64,000 bases of DNA from Gemmatimonadota bacterium (GCA_002737115.1 NSHR01000008.1:1-64000), one strand, 5' to 3'; positions 26,922 to 36,827 are shown, numbered from the stretch's first letter. Numbers and translations: made by a program. Notes: generated from the sequence alone by a model not told the origin.

Positions 26922-29551
26922 TGCCACGCCCCCGCTTGCCCGCCCGCGTCGTGCGCCGGTGGTCCCTCGGTGTGCTGATCGGCGGTGTGGCCTGCACCGC
27001 GGTCACGGACACGCCCTCGCCGGCGCTCCAGGCCAGCGCGGAGGTCACGGTCACGCTGCCGGCGGTCCATCTCGGCCCCGATGCGATTCAGGCCGCGAGT
27101 GCGGACATCCAGCTGATTCCGGCCAATCGTGCTCAGGCCGTGTTGGGCAGGCAGACGCGAGCCGCCGACCAGTTTACGCAGGCGGTCACGGTACCGGTCA
27201 ACATCGCGCCGTGCAGCGGCGCGACCACCAGTTGCAGTGCGGTCGTGGTGGTCCGCTTCCTGAATGCCGCGGGGGTCATGATCGACTCCACGGAGGCCGG
27301 TCCGTTCACGATCATCGGCGGCGGCCGCACCGCCGCACCCAGTGTGCAGCCCAGGGTCACCGCGCGGCTGGCCAGTCGGGACACCGTGCTGCGGGCGTCG
27401 TTCAGGAGTGCCGTGCGGGCCTCGATCGAGGCCTTCGACGCCACTGGGGCCGTGCTGCCGGGCCGGATCTTTCAGTGGCGATCGGCCGACGCCGCGATCG
27501 CCACCGTCGACTCCACCGGGGCGGTCACGGCGCGCGCGGTCGGGCGCACGGTGGTCACGGCGACGCGGGAGGGCAACACCATGTCACTCCCCGTGGAATC
27601 GCCCGCGGTCGAGCTCTTTTCGGTGTCGGCTCCGAGCGCCCCCGTGATGGCGCAAGGTTCCGCCAAGTTGTTGATCACCTTGCTCACCGCGCCCGGGCAG
27701 TCCCAACGCCTTCGAATCGAAAGCAGTGATTCCAGCGTGGCCACGGCGGATGCCGCTGGGGTCATCACCCCGTTGCGGGAAGGGGTGGTGCAGTTCACCG
27801 TGCGCCCCGAGGCCGACTCTACGCGCCGTGCGTCGGCGACGCTTATCGTGGATCCCTTTCGCGCCGCCGTCTCCTGGCGCGCGATGGCATCCGGACCGCT
27901 TGGGAACGTTCCCAGCACGGTGCAAGGCGTGTGGGGCGCCGATGATCAGGCGGTGTGGGCGGCCACGTGCGGCGCCATTTCGTTCTACGACGGCAACAGC
28001 TGGCGGGCCGACTTCTACCGCACAGTGCAGGGGTTTTGTGCGAATGGCATGACCGGTACATCGCGCACCGACGTGTACGCGGTGGGAAACCAGATCTGGC
28101 GCTATGACGGCGCCGGCTGGGTGCGCCAACCCGTCACCTTTAGTGGGAATCTGCTGGCGGCGGTGATGGTCGACGGGGAGGTCGTTGCGGTGGGTGACAA
28201 CGGCTTGATCGTTCGAGGTCGCGGATCCAGCTGGCGTACCATGCCCTCGGGAACGAACCGGACGCTGCGCCGCATCGCGAGTGACGGCCGCACCGCGTAC
28301 ATCGCGGGGGACAACGGCACCCTGCTGCGTCTCGAGAACGACCAGTGGGTGCGTGTCTCGTTTCCGAATGCCCCCGATTGGTACGACGTGCTCGTGAAGA
28401 GTGCCACGGAGGTGTATGTGGCTGGCGCCGACCACTCCCTTGCCTTGCACTACCTCGTGCAGCGCTATGACGGGCGCACGTGGACGACGATCCCGGTTGA
28501 TCGTCCTGCGGCGTGCTGCAACATGCGGTTGCTCTTCAACACCGGTGGCAGCATTCGGGCCCTCGGTGATGGGGATTGGATCTTCCGTCTCGAGGACGGT
28601 CGTCTGGTGCAGGAATTCCGAGGCCAGTTCGGCGGGATCTTCACCAGCTGGGCGAATGGGAACACCGTCATGCTGGGCGGCCACAACTCCTCCACGATCG
28701 TGCGGCGCAATGGGACGTGGACCCGACTGTCCTCCAACACGAGCTTCAACGCCATGTGGGCGACGTCCCCCAGCTTCATCGTGGGCGGCGGCGACGGTGG
28801 CATCGACCTGTTCAACGGCACGTCTTGGTCGTTGATGCGCGGGGACGTCTACCGATCGATCAGCACGATCTGGGGGAGTGGTCCGACTGATATCTGGGCC
28901 GTCGGGTCACCCAACACGTTCTTGCGCTTTCGCGGTGCGGCGTGGGAGCAATGGCCATCCGTCAGTACCGCCACCGCCACCGGTATCTGGGGTGTTGCCC
29001 GGGACACCGCGTGGGCCGTGTTCAACAATGGCGACATCATGCGGTTCAACGGCACCGCATGGCAAACCATTTTCCGCACGCGCACGCCGCTCAACGCCAT
29101 CCACGGCAGCGGCGCTCGGCATCTCATTGCGGTCGGGACCGAGGGTCGTGTCTGGGTCTACGGGGGCCGCCTCTGGCAGCAGGAAGACAGCGGCATTGAC
29201 GAGCAGATCCAGAAGGTGTGGGTGTTCGACAGCCTGACCGCCTTTGCCACGGCCGGCAACAAGCTGTTGGAGCGCCGGAACGGCGTATGGCGCTCCTGGA
29301 CGTTCCCGTCGAACATCAACTTCCAATGGGTGATGGGAACGGGACCGCGGGATGTGTATGCCGGCGGTTGTGGCTCACCGATCGTGCGGTACGACGGTAC
29401 CGCGTGGAGTCCCGTGGAGTCACAGAACGTCACCAACTGTGCCTTCGGTGCACACGTGTTCCCAACCGGTGGACTGATCGCTGGGAACTGGAACCGCACC
29501 ATCATTATCGGCACGAGCCCGTTCGGTGTGTCGCCCGGGCTTCCGCGGTAG
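26921..29551 (+). CDS. Large surface protein: two Big_2-like Ig domains + multi-blade beta-propeller
   Basis: 877 aa from ATG in TAATG overlap; 'IATVDSTGAVTARAVGRTVVTATREG' and 'SVATADAAGVITPLREGVVQFTV' Big_2 signatures; at least nine repeats of the form x-A-V-G-x-x-G-x-[IV]-x-R-[FY]-[DN]-G-x-x-W (e.g. VYAVGNQIWRYDGAGW, IWAVGSPNTFLRFRGAAW, TAWAVFNNGDIMRFNGTAW). Confidence 0.85.
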   Translation: MPRPRLPARVVRRWSLGVLIGGVACTAVTDTPSPALQASAEVTVTLPAVHLGPDAIQAASADIQLIPANRAQAVLGRQTRAADQFTQAVTVPVNIAPCSGATTSCSAVVVVRFLNAAGVMIDSTEAGPFTIIGGGRTAAPSVQPRVTARLASRDTVLRASFRSAVRASIEAFDATGAVLPGRIFQWRSADAAIATVDSTGAVTARAVGRTVVTATREGNTMSLPVESPAVELFSVSAPSAPVMAQGSAKLLITLLTAPGQSQRLRIESSDSSVATADAAGVITPLREGVVQFTVRPEADSTRRASATLIVDPFRAAVSWRAMASGPLGNVPSTVQGVWGADDQAVWAATCGAISFYDGNSWRADFYRTVQGFCANGMTGTSRTDVYAVGNQIWRYDGAGWVRQPVTFSGNLLAAVMVDGEVVAVGDNGLIVRGRGSSWRTMPSGTNRTLRRIASDGRTAYIAGDNGTLLRLENDQWVRVSFPNAPDWYDVLVKSATEVYVAGADHSLALHYLVQRYDGRTWTTIPVDRPAACCNMRLLFNTGGSIRALGDGDWIFRLEDGRLVQEFRGQFGGIFTSWANGNTVMLGGHNSSTIVRRNGTWTRLSSNTSFNAMWATSPSFIVGGGDGGIDLFNGTSWSLMRGDVYRSISTIWGSGPTDIWAVGSPNTFLRFRGAAWEQWPSVSTATATGIWGVARDTAWAVFNNGDIMRFNGTAWQTIFRTRTPLNAIHGSGARHLIAVGTEGRVWVYGGRLWQQEDSGIDEQIQKVWVFDSLTAFATAGNKLLERRNGVWRSWTFPSNINFQWVMGTGPRDVYAGGCGSPIVRYDGTAWSPVESQNVTNCAFGAHVFPTGGLIAGNWNRTIIIGTSPFGVSPGLPR

Positions 29552-29584
29552 GATTGCAACGGCGCGCGTCGCGGTGCCGCGCCG

Positions 29585-30490
29585 TCAGTGCTTGATAAAC
29601 GTCCCCGCCTGCAGTTCGCGCATCGCGACCTGCAACTCGGCCTGCGTGTTCATCACGATCGGTCCATACCACGCCACCGGTTCCTTGATCGGCGCACCGG
29701 ACACCAGCAGAAAACGAATACCCTGCTCGCCGGCCCGCACCACGACTTCGTCGCCGCTGTCGAAGAGCACCAGCGAACGGTTGCCCGACATGTCGCGCAC
29801 GAGATCGTCGTCGTTGCCCGCGGTGCGTTCTGTCAGGATGCCCATGGGGTCGGAGGCATGACGGAACGTGCCGGTGCCCTCGAAGATGTAGGCGAAGGTG
29901 CTGCGGTAGGCGTCGACGGGAAGCGACTTGGTGCGACCGGCCGGGACGAACACATCGAGGTAGCACGGATCGGCGGCGATGCCGTCTACGGGACCGCGCT
30001 TGCCCCAGAACTCGCCGCAGATCACGCGCACGGTGGTGCCGTCGTCGTCCACGATTTCGGCGATCTCTTTCGACTGCACGTCCTGATACCGCGGCGCGGT
30101 CATCTTGAGCGACGAGGGCAGGTTGGCCCACAGTTGGAAACCATGCATGCGTCCCTGTGCATCACCCTGCGGCATTTCATGGTGCACGATGCCGCTGCCG
30201 GCGGTCATCCACTGCACGTCACCGGCTCCCAGCATGCCGCGATTACCCAGCGAGTCGGCGTGTTCGACGTTGCCGGCCAGCACGTAGGTGATCGTCTCGA
30301 TGCCACGATGCGGATGCCACGGGAAGCCCGCCTGATACTGGCGAGGGACGTCGTTCCGGAAATCGTCGAACAGGAGGAACGGGTCCGTCTCGGATGTTTC
30401 CGTGAACCCGAAGGCGCGGTGCAGATGCACGCCGGCGCCCTCCATGGTGGGCTGGGCTTGGACGATGCGCTTGACGGGACGGATGGACAT
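29585..30490 (-). CDS. Pirin family protein
   Basis: 301 aa; 'DPFLLFDDFRNDVPRQYQAGFPWHPHRGIETITYVLAGNVEHADSLGN', 'DVQWMTAGSGIVHHEMP' pirin signatures. Confidence 0.93.
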   Translation of the reverse strand: MSIRPVKRIVQAQPTMEGAGVHLHRAFGFTETSETDPFLLFDDFRNDVPRQYQAGFPWHPHRGIETITYVLAGNVEHADSLGNRGMLGAGDVQWMTAGSGIVHHEMPQGDAQGRMHGFQLWANLPSSLKMTAPRYQDVQSKEIAEIVDDDGTTVRVICGEFWGKRGPVDGIAADPCYLDVFVPAGRTKSLPVDAYRSTFAYIFEGTGTFRHASDPMGILTERTAGNDDDLVRDMSGNRSLVLFDSGDEVVVRAGEQGIRFLLVSGAPIKEPVAWYGPIVMNTQAELQVAMRELQAGTFIKH

Positions 30491-30559
30491 CAGATCGGCT
30501 CGGCGTTGGGATACTGGTAATCTATCTCAGTAATAAGACAATGCAAGCGATCGGCGTGC

Positions 30560-30598
30560 AAACGGGGTGGCCGCGCTGCCTGCGCGACCACCCCGTTT
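30560..30598 (-). terminator. Strong stem-loop terminator downstream of metalloprotease gene
   Basis: AAACGGGGTGG-c-CGCGC-tgcct-GCGCG-a-CCACCCCGTTT: 11+5 bp stem, 26 nt past the stop at 30624. Confidence 0.7.
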
Positions 30599-30623
30599 CC
30601 GTACCGACGCTTCAGATGCTGGA

Positions 30624-33239
30624 CTACTTGTCCGTATCCAGCATCGTCTTGATCTGATCGCGTGCGTCCATCAGGTGCGCGCGGGTCGTGCGATCACTGG
30701 CGCGACCGACGGCCGCCGCCAGCTCACGGTCGAGCGAGCGCATTTCATCCTTGAGTAACGGACGGAAATCGCGCGTGTTCACCACCGCTTGACCGAACAA
30801 GGCGGCCAGCGCCGCGTCCTGTGCGTTCGGGGCGGGCGGCTTGATCTTGCTCGCCATCGCCTCGAGGTAGGTGGTCTGCAAGCGACGACGATACGCGTCG
30901 ATCGGCTTGCCCGCGTAGATCTCGCTCCAGAGGCCCTTCCGCAGGTCGGTGAGCATTTCGCCCAGCGAGTAGACCTCGCTCTTGTTCGTGGCCATTGCCT
31001 CGAACTCCACCATGCGCTGCAGCTTGGCGTTCTGCACCAGCGACGACAGGGTGCGCGCCTGCGCACCGCTCACGCGGTTGATGTTGCCGTCCGACTCGAT
31101 CTTGCGGAGGATGTCCGGCTTGATCATCGCGGTGGGCGTGGTGAACACCTCGTCGTTCAGGAACTTCACGGCGTCCTTCTGACGGGCGCGCGGCACCATC
31201 GTCCACACCGGTCCGCTCTGGCTGACGGCCTTTTCCTGCTTGTCGAGGCCACCGACCACACGTGTGACGTGCTGCGCTTCGGTGGCCCACTGACCGAGCA
31301 CGCCGGAGTACGTGGCGCGCAGCAGCGAGTAGTCGGCCGTCTTGTCGGTGGTCGACGCGGGCACGACGAGATCCACGATGCGACGCAGGTTCTTGAAGCC
31401 AAGGCGCGTGGACTTCACGGCATCGGCATCACCGATCGCTTCCGACTGCTCGCCGGGATCGACCTGACCACCACCGTAGCGGTACCACGGTACGGTGTCC
31501 TGCATGCGGGCCCACGAATCGAGCGTCGTCTTCTCGTCTTCCGGACGCTTCGCGTTCGGGATGGGCGTGTAGCCCCACTTCACCGCGAACGTGTCGTAGG
31601 TGCCGACCTTCGGCACGAGATCGCCGAGCGCGATACCGTCTTCGGGCTGCGCGACGTAGTTGAAGCGCGCGTAGTCCATGATCGACGGCGAATGCCCCAT
31701 CTTCGCGACCCACGTCTTACTGCGGACCGAGTCGACCGGGTACATCGAGCTGCTCTTGAAGTTGTGCGGGAAGCCGAGGGTGTGGCCGACTTCGTGCGCG
31801 GCGACGAACTGCACGAGGCGTCCCATGAGAGAATCGGGGAACGGGAACGTCTGCGCGCGCTTGTCGAGATGGCCGACCTGCGAGAAGTACCACTCGCGCT
31901 GGAGGTCCATGATGTTGTGATACATCTGCACGTCGGCGTCGATGATCTCGCCGGTGCGCGGATCCACGGTGCTGGGTCCCACGGCATTCGCGACCGGCGA
32001 CGGCAGCCAGCGCACCATCGCGACGGATGCATCTTCACCCGAGAAGTCGGGATCGTTCGGTACGACGCCGGCCACGATGCCCTTGGCGAAGCCGGCCTGT
32101 TCGAAGGCGCCCTGCCACTCTTCGATACCGGCCTTGATCCACGGCTTGAGCCAATCGGGCGTGGCTGGATCCACGTAGTACGTGATCGGCTTCTTGGGCA
32201 CGCACAGATTGCCGACCTTCTGATCGGAGCATTCGAGGCGCCAGCGCGAGATGTATCGACGCGGCAGCACGCGCTGCTCGGCTGACCCGAAATCGGTTTT
32301 GTTCGGGCCGAAGAAGCCAACGCGCGCGTCATTGAACCGCGGCATCATCGGCACGTCGGGAAGACGCACGATGGAGAAGGTGAACGCTTCGGTCGTGGCC
32401 TGGGCACCGCCGGCATTGAGCCCCGGAATGGCGGGGAGTCCACCGCCGCCACCGATCGGCGTAAAGGTTTGGGTCGCGGTCACGTTCACGTTGCGCGCGA
32501 ACGCGGCGAACTTCTCGATGAACGATCGCGAGGCGTCGACGGTAGCGCGGCGGCCACCGGCGGTGAACTCCTGGATGCCACCGGTGAACATGCGCGTCAC
32601 TTCGACCACGGCCGCGCTGTCCTTGCCGTAGGCTTCGACGTTGAGCGCCGCGATGATCGGATAGACTTCGATCAACGACATCGCGAGTCGCGTGGACAGC
32701 GTGCTGTCGGTGGCGACGTTGTTGTAGTTGATGTCGCGCACGAGAATGCGATTGTCGCGGCGCTCGAAGCGGATCACGCGGTCGGGACCGAGCGTGCCGT
32801 TGATGCCGATGCCCGCGGGCGTACCAGCGAGGACGGTGGTGACGACGAAGTCCTTACCGATTTCGCTCTTGGGAAGCTCGAAGTAGAGGCGCGACCCCAC
32901 CTGGTGCACGCCGAAGACACCGGTCTTCGTCTTGGCGCGCGGCGTGATCACCGTGGCGTACGGGCGCGGGGCGGGGTCAGCGCCGCCGCCGCCGAGGCCG
33001 GCGAGTCCTGCGGCGAGTCCAGCAGGCAGGCCACCGGCGGGCGGCTGGCCGGGCGTGGGCTGGCCGGGCGTGGGCTGACCCGGCGTGGGCTGACCCGGCG
33101 TGGGCTGACCGGGTGTGGGCGTGCCATTCTGGGCGGTCGGGCGAGCGGCAGGCGTCGGAGCGGTTGTCGGCTTTTTGGCCGGCTGACACGCGGCGAGCGC
33201 GAGCCCTGCCGCGGCCAGCGGGAGGGAGCGAAAGCGCAT
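30624..33239 (-). CDS. Zinc-dependent metalloprotease lipoprotein (DUF5117/DUF5118-type), paralog A
   Basis: 871 aa; 'GLALAACQPAKKPTT' lipobox; (PTPGQ)n linker; 'HEVGHTLGFPHNFKSSSMYPVDSVRSKTWVAKMGHSPSIMDYARFNYVAQPED' metzincin-like HExxHxxGxxH. Confidence 0.92.
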   Translation of the reverse strand: MRFRSLPLAAAGLALAACQPAKKPTTAPTPAARPTAQNGTPTPGQPTPGQPTPGQPTPGQPTPGQPPAGGLPAGLAAGLAGLGGGGADPAPRPYATVITPRAKTKTGVFGVHQVGSRLYFELPKSEIGKDFVVTTVLAGTPAGIGINGTLGPDRVIRFERRDNRILVRDINYNNVATDSTLSTRLAMSLIEVYPIIAALNVEAYGKDSAAVVEVTRMFTGGIQEFTAGGRRATVDASRSFIEKFAAFARNVNVTATQTFTPIGGGGGLPAIPGLNAGGAQATTEAFTFSIVRLPDVPMMPRFNDARVGFFGPNKTDFGSAEQRVLPRRYISRWRLECSDQKVGNLCVPKKPITYYVDPATPDWLKPWIKAGIEEWQGAFEQAGFAKGIVAGVVPNDPDFSGEDASVAMVRWLPSPVANAVGPSTVDPRTGEIIDADVQMYHNIMDLQREWYFSQVGHLDKRAQTFPFPDSLMGRLVQFVAAHEVGHTLGFPHNFKSSSMYPVDSVRSKTWVAKMGHSPSIMDYARFNYVAQPEDGIALGDLVPKVGTYDTFAVKWGYTPIPNAKRPEDEKTTLDSWARMQDTVPWYRYGGGQVDPGEQSEAIGDADAVKSTRLGFKNLRRIVDLVVPASTTDKTADYSLLRATYSGVLGQWATEAQHVTRVVGGLDKQEKAVSQSGPVWTMVPRARQKDAVKFLNDEVFTTPTAMIKPDILRKIESDGNINRVSGAQARTLSSLVQNAKLQRMVEFEAMATNKSEVYSLGEMLTDLRKGLWSEIYAGKPIDAYRRRLQTTYLEAMASKIKPPAPNAQDAALAALFGQAVVNTRDFRPLLKDEMRSLDRELAAAVGRASDRTTRAHLMDARDQIKTMLDTDK
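33046..33125 (-). repeat. 15-bp tandem repeat encoding the (PTPGQ)n linker
   Basis: ggcgtgggctgacccg-type unit repeated ~5 times with a few substitutions. Confidence 0.85.
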
Positions 33240-33258
33240 TGGACCTGATCGGAAAAGG

Positions 33259-33292
33259 AAGGAGAGGCCCGCCAGTCGGCAGGCCTCTCCTT
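33259..33292 (-). terminator. Stem-loop terminator between the tandem metalloprotease paralogs
   Basis: AAGGAGAGGCC-c-GCC-agtc-GGC-a-GGCCTCTCCTT; on the minus strand followed by CCTTTTCC. Confidence 0.7.
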
Positions 33293-33337
33293 CAGTTTAC
33301 GATGCTCCCCGCTCCGAGGCGAGGTGCCGCGCCAAGC

Positions 33338-35947
33338 TTAGTTCTTCGGGTCGAGCATCATGGCGATCTGATCGCGCGCATCCTCGAGATGCGCCTTGCT
33401 CATGCGATCGCTGGTTTTGGCAATCGCGACCACCAGATCGGCGTCGAGGGCGCGCATTTCACTCTTGAGGATCGGGCGGAAGTCGGCGGTGGAAACCGGA
33501 GCGGCGCCGCCACGACCACCACCGGGGGCCTGCGGGGCCGCCGCCGCGGCGGGCGGGTTGATCTTGCTCGCCATCGCTTCGAGGTACACGCGTTGCAGAC
33601 GACGACGGAAGGCATCGATCGGCGCGCCGGTTTCGATTTCCTTCCACAGGCCGCGGCGGAGATCGGTGAGCATGTCGGCCACCGGATACACCTCGCTCTT
33701 CGACTTGGCCATTGCTTCCAGCTCGACCATGCGAGCGAGGCGGTCGTTGCTGACCACCGACGCCAGTGAGCGTGCTTGCGCGCTGCCCACGCGATTCAAG
33801 CTGCCGCTCGACTCGATCTTGCGCAGAATGCTCTCGTCGAGCAGCCACGTCGGCGTAGCGTACGCGTTGTCGAGCAGGAACTGGACGGCGTCTTTCTGGC
33901 GCTTGGGCTCTACGTTCTGCCACACGACGCCTTTCTGGCCCACCAGCTTCTCCTGCTTGTATTCGCCGCCGATGATACGCGACACGTGGCCCATTTCGGT
34001 GGCCCACTGTCCCACGGTGCGGCCGTACATCTCTTCGAGGTCGTCGTACGTGCTGCCGTCCTTCCACGCGGTGGCCGCCTCCAGCATGGCCATGGTGCGC
34101 TTGAGGTTCTTCACACCGAGCGTGGTGGCCTTCACGGCATCAGCATCGCCCACGGCTTCCGACTGCTCGCCGGGATCGGCACCCTGCGCGCCGCCGTCGC
34201 TGGCGAAGCGGTACCACGGGATGGTGTCCTGCATCTTTGACCACTTGTCGAGCGTGGCCTTCTCCGCTTCCGGCGTCTTGGCGTTGGGAATTGGCGAATA
34301 GCCCCACATCACCGCGTACTTGTCATACGGACCGACCTTCGGGATCAAGTCGTCGAGTGCGATGCCGTCTTCCGGCTGCGCCACGTAGTTGAAGCGCGAG
34401 TAGTCCATGAGGGTGGGCGTGTGGCCATTCTTGGCGACCCATGTCTTCGAGCGGACCGAGTCCACGGGATACATGGAGCTCGCTTTGAAGTTGTGCGGGA
34501 AGCCGAGCGTGTGTCCTACTTCGTGCGCGGTCACGTACTCGAGCAAGCGGCCGGCGAGTGTGTCGGGGAACGGGAACTTCTGCGCACGCTTGTCGAGATG
34601 GCCGGCCTGCGTGAAGTACCACGAGCGCCCGAGGTTCATGACGTTGAGATACGTCTGCACGTCGGCGTCGATGATTTCACCAGTACGCGGATCCTTGAGG
34701 CTCGGACCGACGGCGTTTTCGGTGGACGACGGGAGCCAGCGCACCATGGCGACGGTGGCGTCTTCACCGGAGAAGTCGGGATCATTGGTCGGTGCGTCGG
34801 CGGCGATGATGCCCTTGTAGAAGCCGGCGGCTTCGAACGCCACCTGCCAGTCTTCGATGCCCTTCTTGATCCACGGCTTGATCCACGCCGGTGTGGCGGG
34901 GTCGAGGTAATACGTGATCGGCTTCTTGGGCACGCAGAGATTGCCGACCTTTTTGTCGGAGCACTCGAGGCGCCAGCGCGAGATGTAGCGCTTGGTTTCC
35001 ACGCGCTGGGTGGCACCGGAGAAATCGCGCTGACTGACGCCGAAGTACCCCACGCGTTCATCGAGCAGGCGCGGCTGCATGGGGACGTCGGGCAATTTGG
35101 CGATCGAGAAGGTGTACTTCTCGGTCGTGGGTGCCGTCGCGGCCGCTGCGGCACCGCCACCGCCGCCACCACCACCACCACCGGGCGCACCGCCCTGCGG
35201 CGTAAAGCTCTGCACGGCGGTGACGTTCACGTTGCGCGCGTAGGCGGCGAAGCGATCGATGTACGAACGCGCGGCATCGACGGTGGCGCGGCGACCGAGC
35301 GCGGTGTATTCGGCCACGCCGCCGGTGAACATGCGCGTGACTTCCACCACGGCCGAGCTGTCGGGGCCGAACGCTTCGATGTTGAGCGCGGCGAGAATCT
35401 TGGTAACGCCGATGAGTTCAGCGGCCATGCGCTGTGAGGCGGCGCTGTCGGCGATGATGTCGCCGTAATCGGCGAGGCGCACGAAGATGCGATTCTCGCG
35501 ACGTTCGAAGCGCACGAGGTTGTTGCCACCCTGCGTACCACGAATGCCGATTTCATCCGGCGTGCCGGCGAGCGTGGTGACGATGACGTAGTCCTTGCCG
35601 AGTTCCGCACGCGGGATTTCGAAGTACAAGCGGCTGCCGACCGAGTGGACCTTGAACACGCCGCTCTTGGTAATGGCGCGCGGCGTGATGACGGTGCCGT
35701 AGGGGCGCGGCTGCGGGTCCTGCGCGGCGTTGGCACCGCCCTGGGCGCCGCCTTGGCCACCGCCTTGACCACCGCCTTGACCACCGCCTTGATTCGGCGC
35801 ACCGGCGGGACGTCCGGCCGGTGCCGTGGTGGGGACGGCCGTGGGGGCGGCCGTGGGGGTCGGGGCAGGAGCTGGCGTCGAGATTTTTTGGACGCAGGCG
35901 CCGAGCACGAGGCCGGCGGCGGCGATCGACAGTGAAGTGTGTCGCAT
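33338..35947 (-). CDS. Zinc-dependent metalloprotease lipoprotein (DUF5117/DUF5118-type), paralog B
   Basis: From MRHTSLSIAAAGLVLGACVQKIS lipobox; linker NQGGGQGGGQGGGQGGAQGG; same HEVGHTLGFPHNFKASSMYPVDSVRSKTWVAK core as paralog A. Confidence 0.92.
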   Translation of the reverse strand: MRHTSLSIAAAGLVLGACVQKISTPAPAPTPTAAPTAVPTTAPAGRPAGAPNQGGGQGGGQGGGQGGAQGGANAAQDPQPRPYGTVITPRAITKSGVFKVHSVGSRLYFEIPRAELGKDYVIVTTLAGTPDEIGIRGTQGGNNLVRFERRENRIFVRLADYGDIIADSAASQRMAAELIGVTKILAALNIEAFGPDSSAVVEVTRMFTGGVAEYTALGRRATVDAARSYIDRFAAYARNVNVTAVQSFTPQGGAPGGGGGGGGGGAAAAATAPTTEKYTFSIAKLPDVPMQPRLLDERVGYFGVSQRDFSGATQRVETKRYISRWRLECSDKKVGNLCVPKKPITYYLDPATPAWIKPWIKKGIEDWQVAFEAAGFYKGIIAADAPTNDPDFSGEDATVAMVRWLPSSTENAVGPSLKDPRTGEIIDADVQTYLNVMNLGRSWYFTQAGHLDKRAQKFPFPDTLAGRLLEYVTAHEVGHTLGFPHNFKASSMYPVDSVRSKTWVAKNGHTPTLMDYSRFNYVAQPEDGIALDDLIPKVGPYDKYAVMWGYSPIPNAKTPEAEKATLDKWSKMQDTIPWYRFASDGGAQGADPGEQSEAVGDADAVKATTLGVKNLKRTMAMLEAATAWKDGSTYDDLEEMYGRTVGQWATEMGHVSRIIGGEYKQEKLVGQKGVVWQNVEPKRQKDAVQFLLDNAYATPTWLLDESILRKIESSGSLNRVGSAQARSLASVVSNDRLARMVELEAMAKSKSEVYPVADMLTDLRRGLWKEIETGAPIDAFRRRLQRVYLEAMASKINPPAAAAAPQAPGGGRGGAAPVSTADFRPILKSEMRALDADLVVAIAKTSDRMSKAHLEDARDQIAMMLDPKN
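35750..35795 (-). repeat. 12-bp tandem repeat encoding the (GQGG)n linker
   Basis: ccaccgccttga unit repeated 3-4 times. Confidence 0.8.
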
Positions 35948-36260
35948 GCGGTTCTGTCTCTGGGAGGGGACGTGGCCCGGGCGCGCGTTGTGGCGCACCA
36001 GTTGCCACAAAATTACGCGCTGTGGTGCTGGGGTGCTGGCGGGTGGTTCCTGAGCCTACTTCAGCTCACGGCCGCGGCACCCGCCGCATCAGCTCCTCGC
36101 GACCGCCGCGCGTGCGTCCGGTCTGGTTGGCGGTAGCGTCAACCCGATGGCGCTGCCGCAATGTTGCACCGCTGGCGCATTTCTGGTGACGAGCCCGGAA
36201 GGTGTCACCAGTATTCTGCGCGATGCCTGCTTGCCTTCCCTGCGCCGAGTGGAATAACCT

Positions 36261-36827
36261 ATGGGTATGCCCGCCATCACTCAGGAATGGACTGTCGACA
36301 CGCTCGATGCGCTGCCCGACGACGGGCAGCGCTATGAGATCATCGACGGGGTGCTGTTCGTGACTCCCGGCCCGGGAGAAATGCATCAGGATGTCGTCGG
36401 CGAACTGTATGGGTTGCTGCGCGACTACCTGATGGGCAGCGATATCGGGAAGGTGATGGTCTCGCCGTCGGATGTGCGACGTGGCGATCGCCGTCGGAAT
36501 CGTGTGCAGCCCGACGTGTTCGTGATTCAAAAGATCGATGGCAAGCGCCCACCGTATCCCTACGAGTTGCGCGACCTGCTGCTGGCCGTCGAAGTGGTGT
36601 CGCCCGGCAATCCGCTGCTGGACTACCAGGTCAAGCGCGACCTGTACCTGCGGGAGGGCGTTCGGGAGTACTGGGTGATTAATCCCGGCGCGCGCAACGT
36701 GTCCCGGTGGCGTGGTCAGGACGATCCCGGCGAGGTGCTGAGCAAGACCGTCACGTGGCAGCCGGACGGTATGTCGGCGCCATTCGTTGTTGATTTGGTG
36801 GGGTTTTTTGAGGCGGCGGGGAAGTGA
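36261..36827 (+). CDS. Uma2 family (DUF820) endonuclease-like protein
   Basis: 188 aa; 'YEIIDGVLFVTPGPGEMHQDVVGELYGLLRDYL', 'QPDVFVIQK', 'LAVEVVSPGNPLLDYQVKRDLYLREGVREYWVINP'. Confidence 0.92.
   Translation: MGMPAITQEWTVDTLDALPDDGQRYEIIDGVLFVTPGPGEMHQDVVGELYGLLRDYLMGSDIGKVMVSPSDVRRGDRRRNRVQPDVFVIQKIDGKRPPYPYELRDLLLAVEVVSPGNPLLDYQVKRDLYLREGVREYWVINPGARNVSRWRGQDDPGEVLSKTVTWQPDGMSAPFVVDLVGFFEAAGK

Noticed and set aside
25597-27054. 485-aa minus ORF over DUF1501/collagen genes
   Set aside because: Shadow ORF; its Pro-rich 'DRTAPADRQDRQDQWDRSAP' stretch is just the complement of the collagen-like repeat.
33046-33125. CRISPR-like array at 15-bp repeat
   Set aside because: Contiguous 15-bp units without spacers, in frame within a lipoprotein linker.
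36183-36211. 8-bp inverted repeat ctggtgac...gtcaccag upstream of the Uma2 gene
   Set aside because: Short arms with a 13-nt loop; compatible with a regulatory hairpin but expected by chance at this GC content.
36261-36827. Uma2 protein as part of a restriction or toxin-antitoxin defence island
   Set aside because: Stand-alone, no partner genes nearby; Uma2-family genes are commonly scattered singly in genomes.
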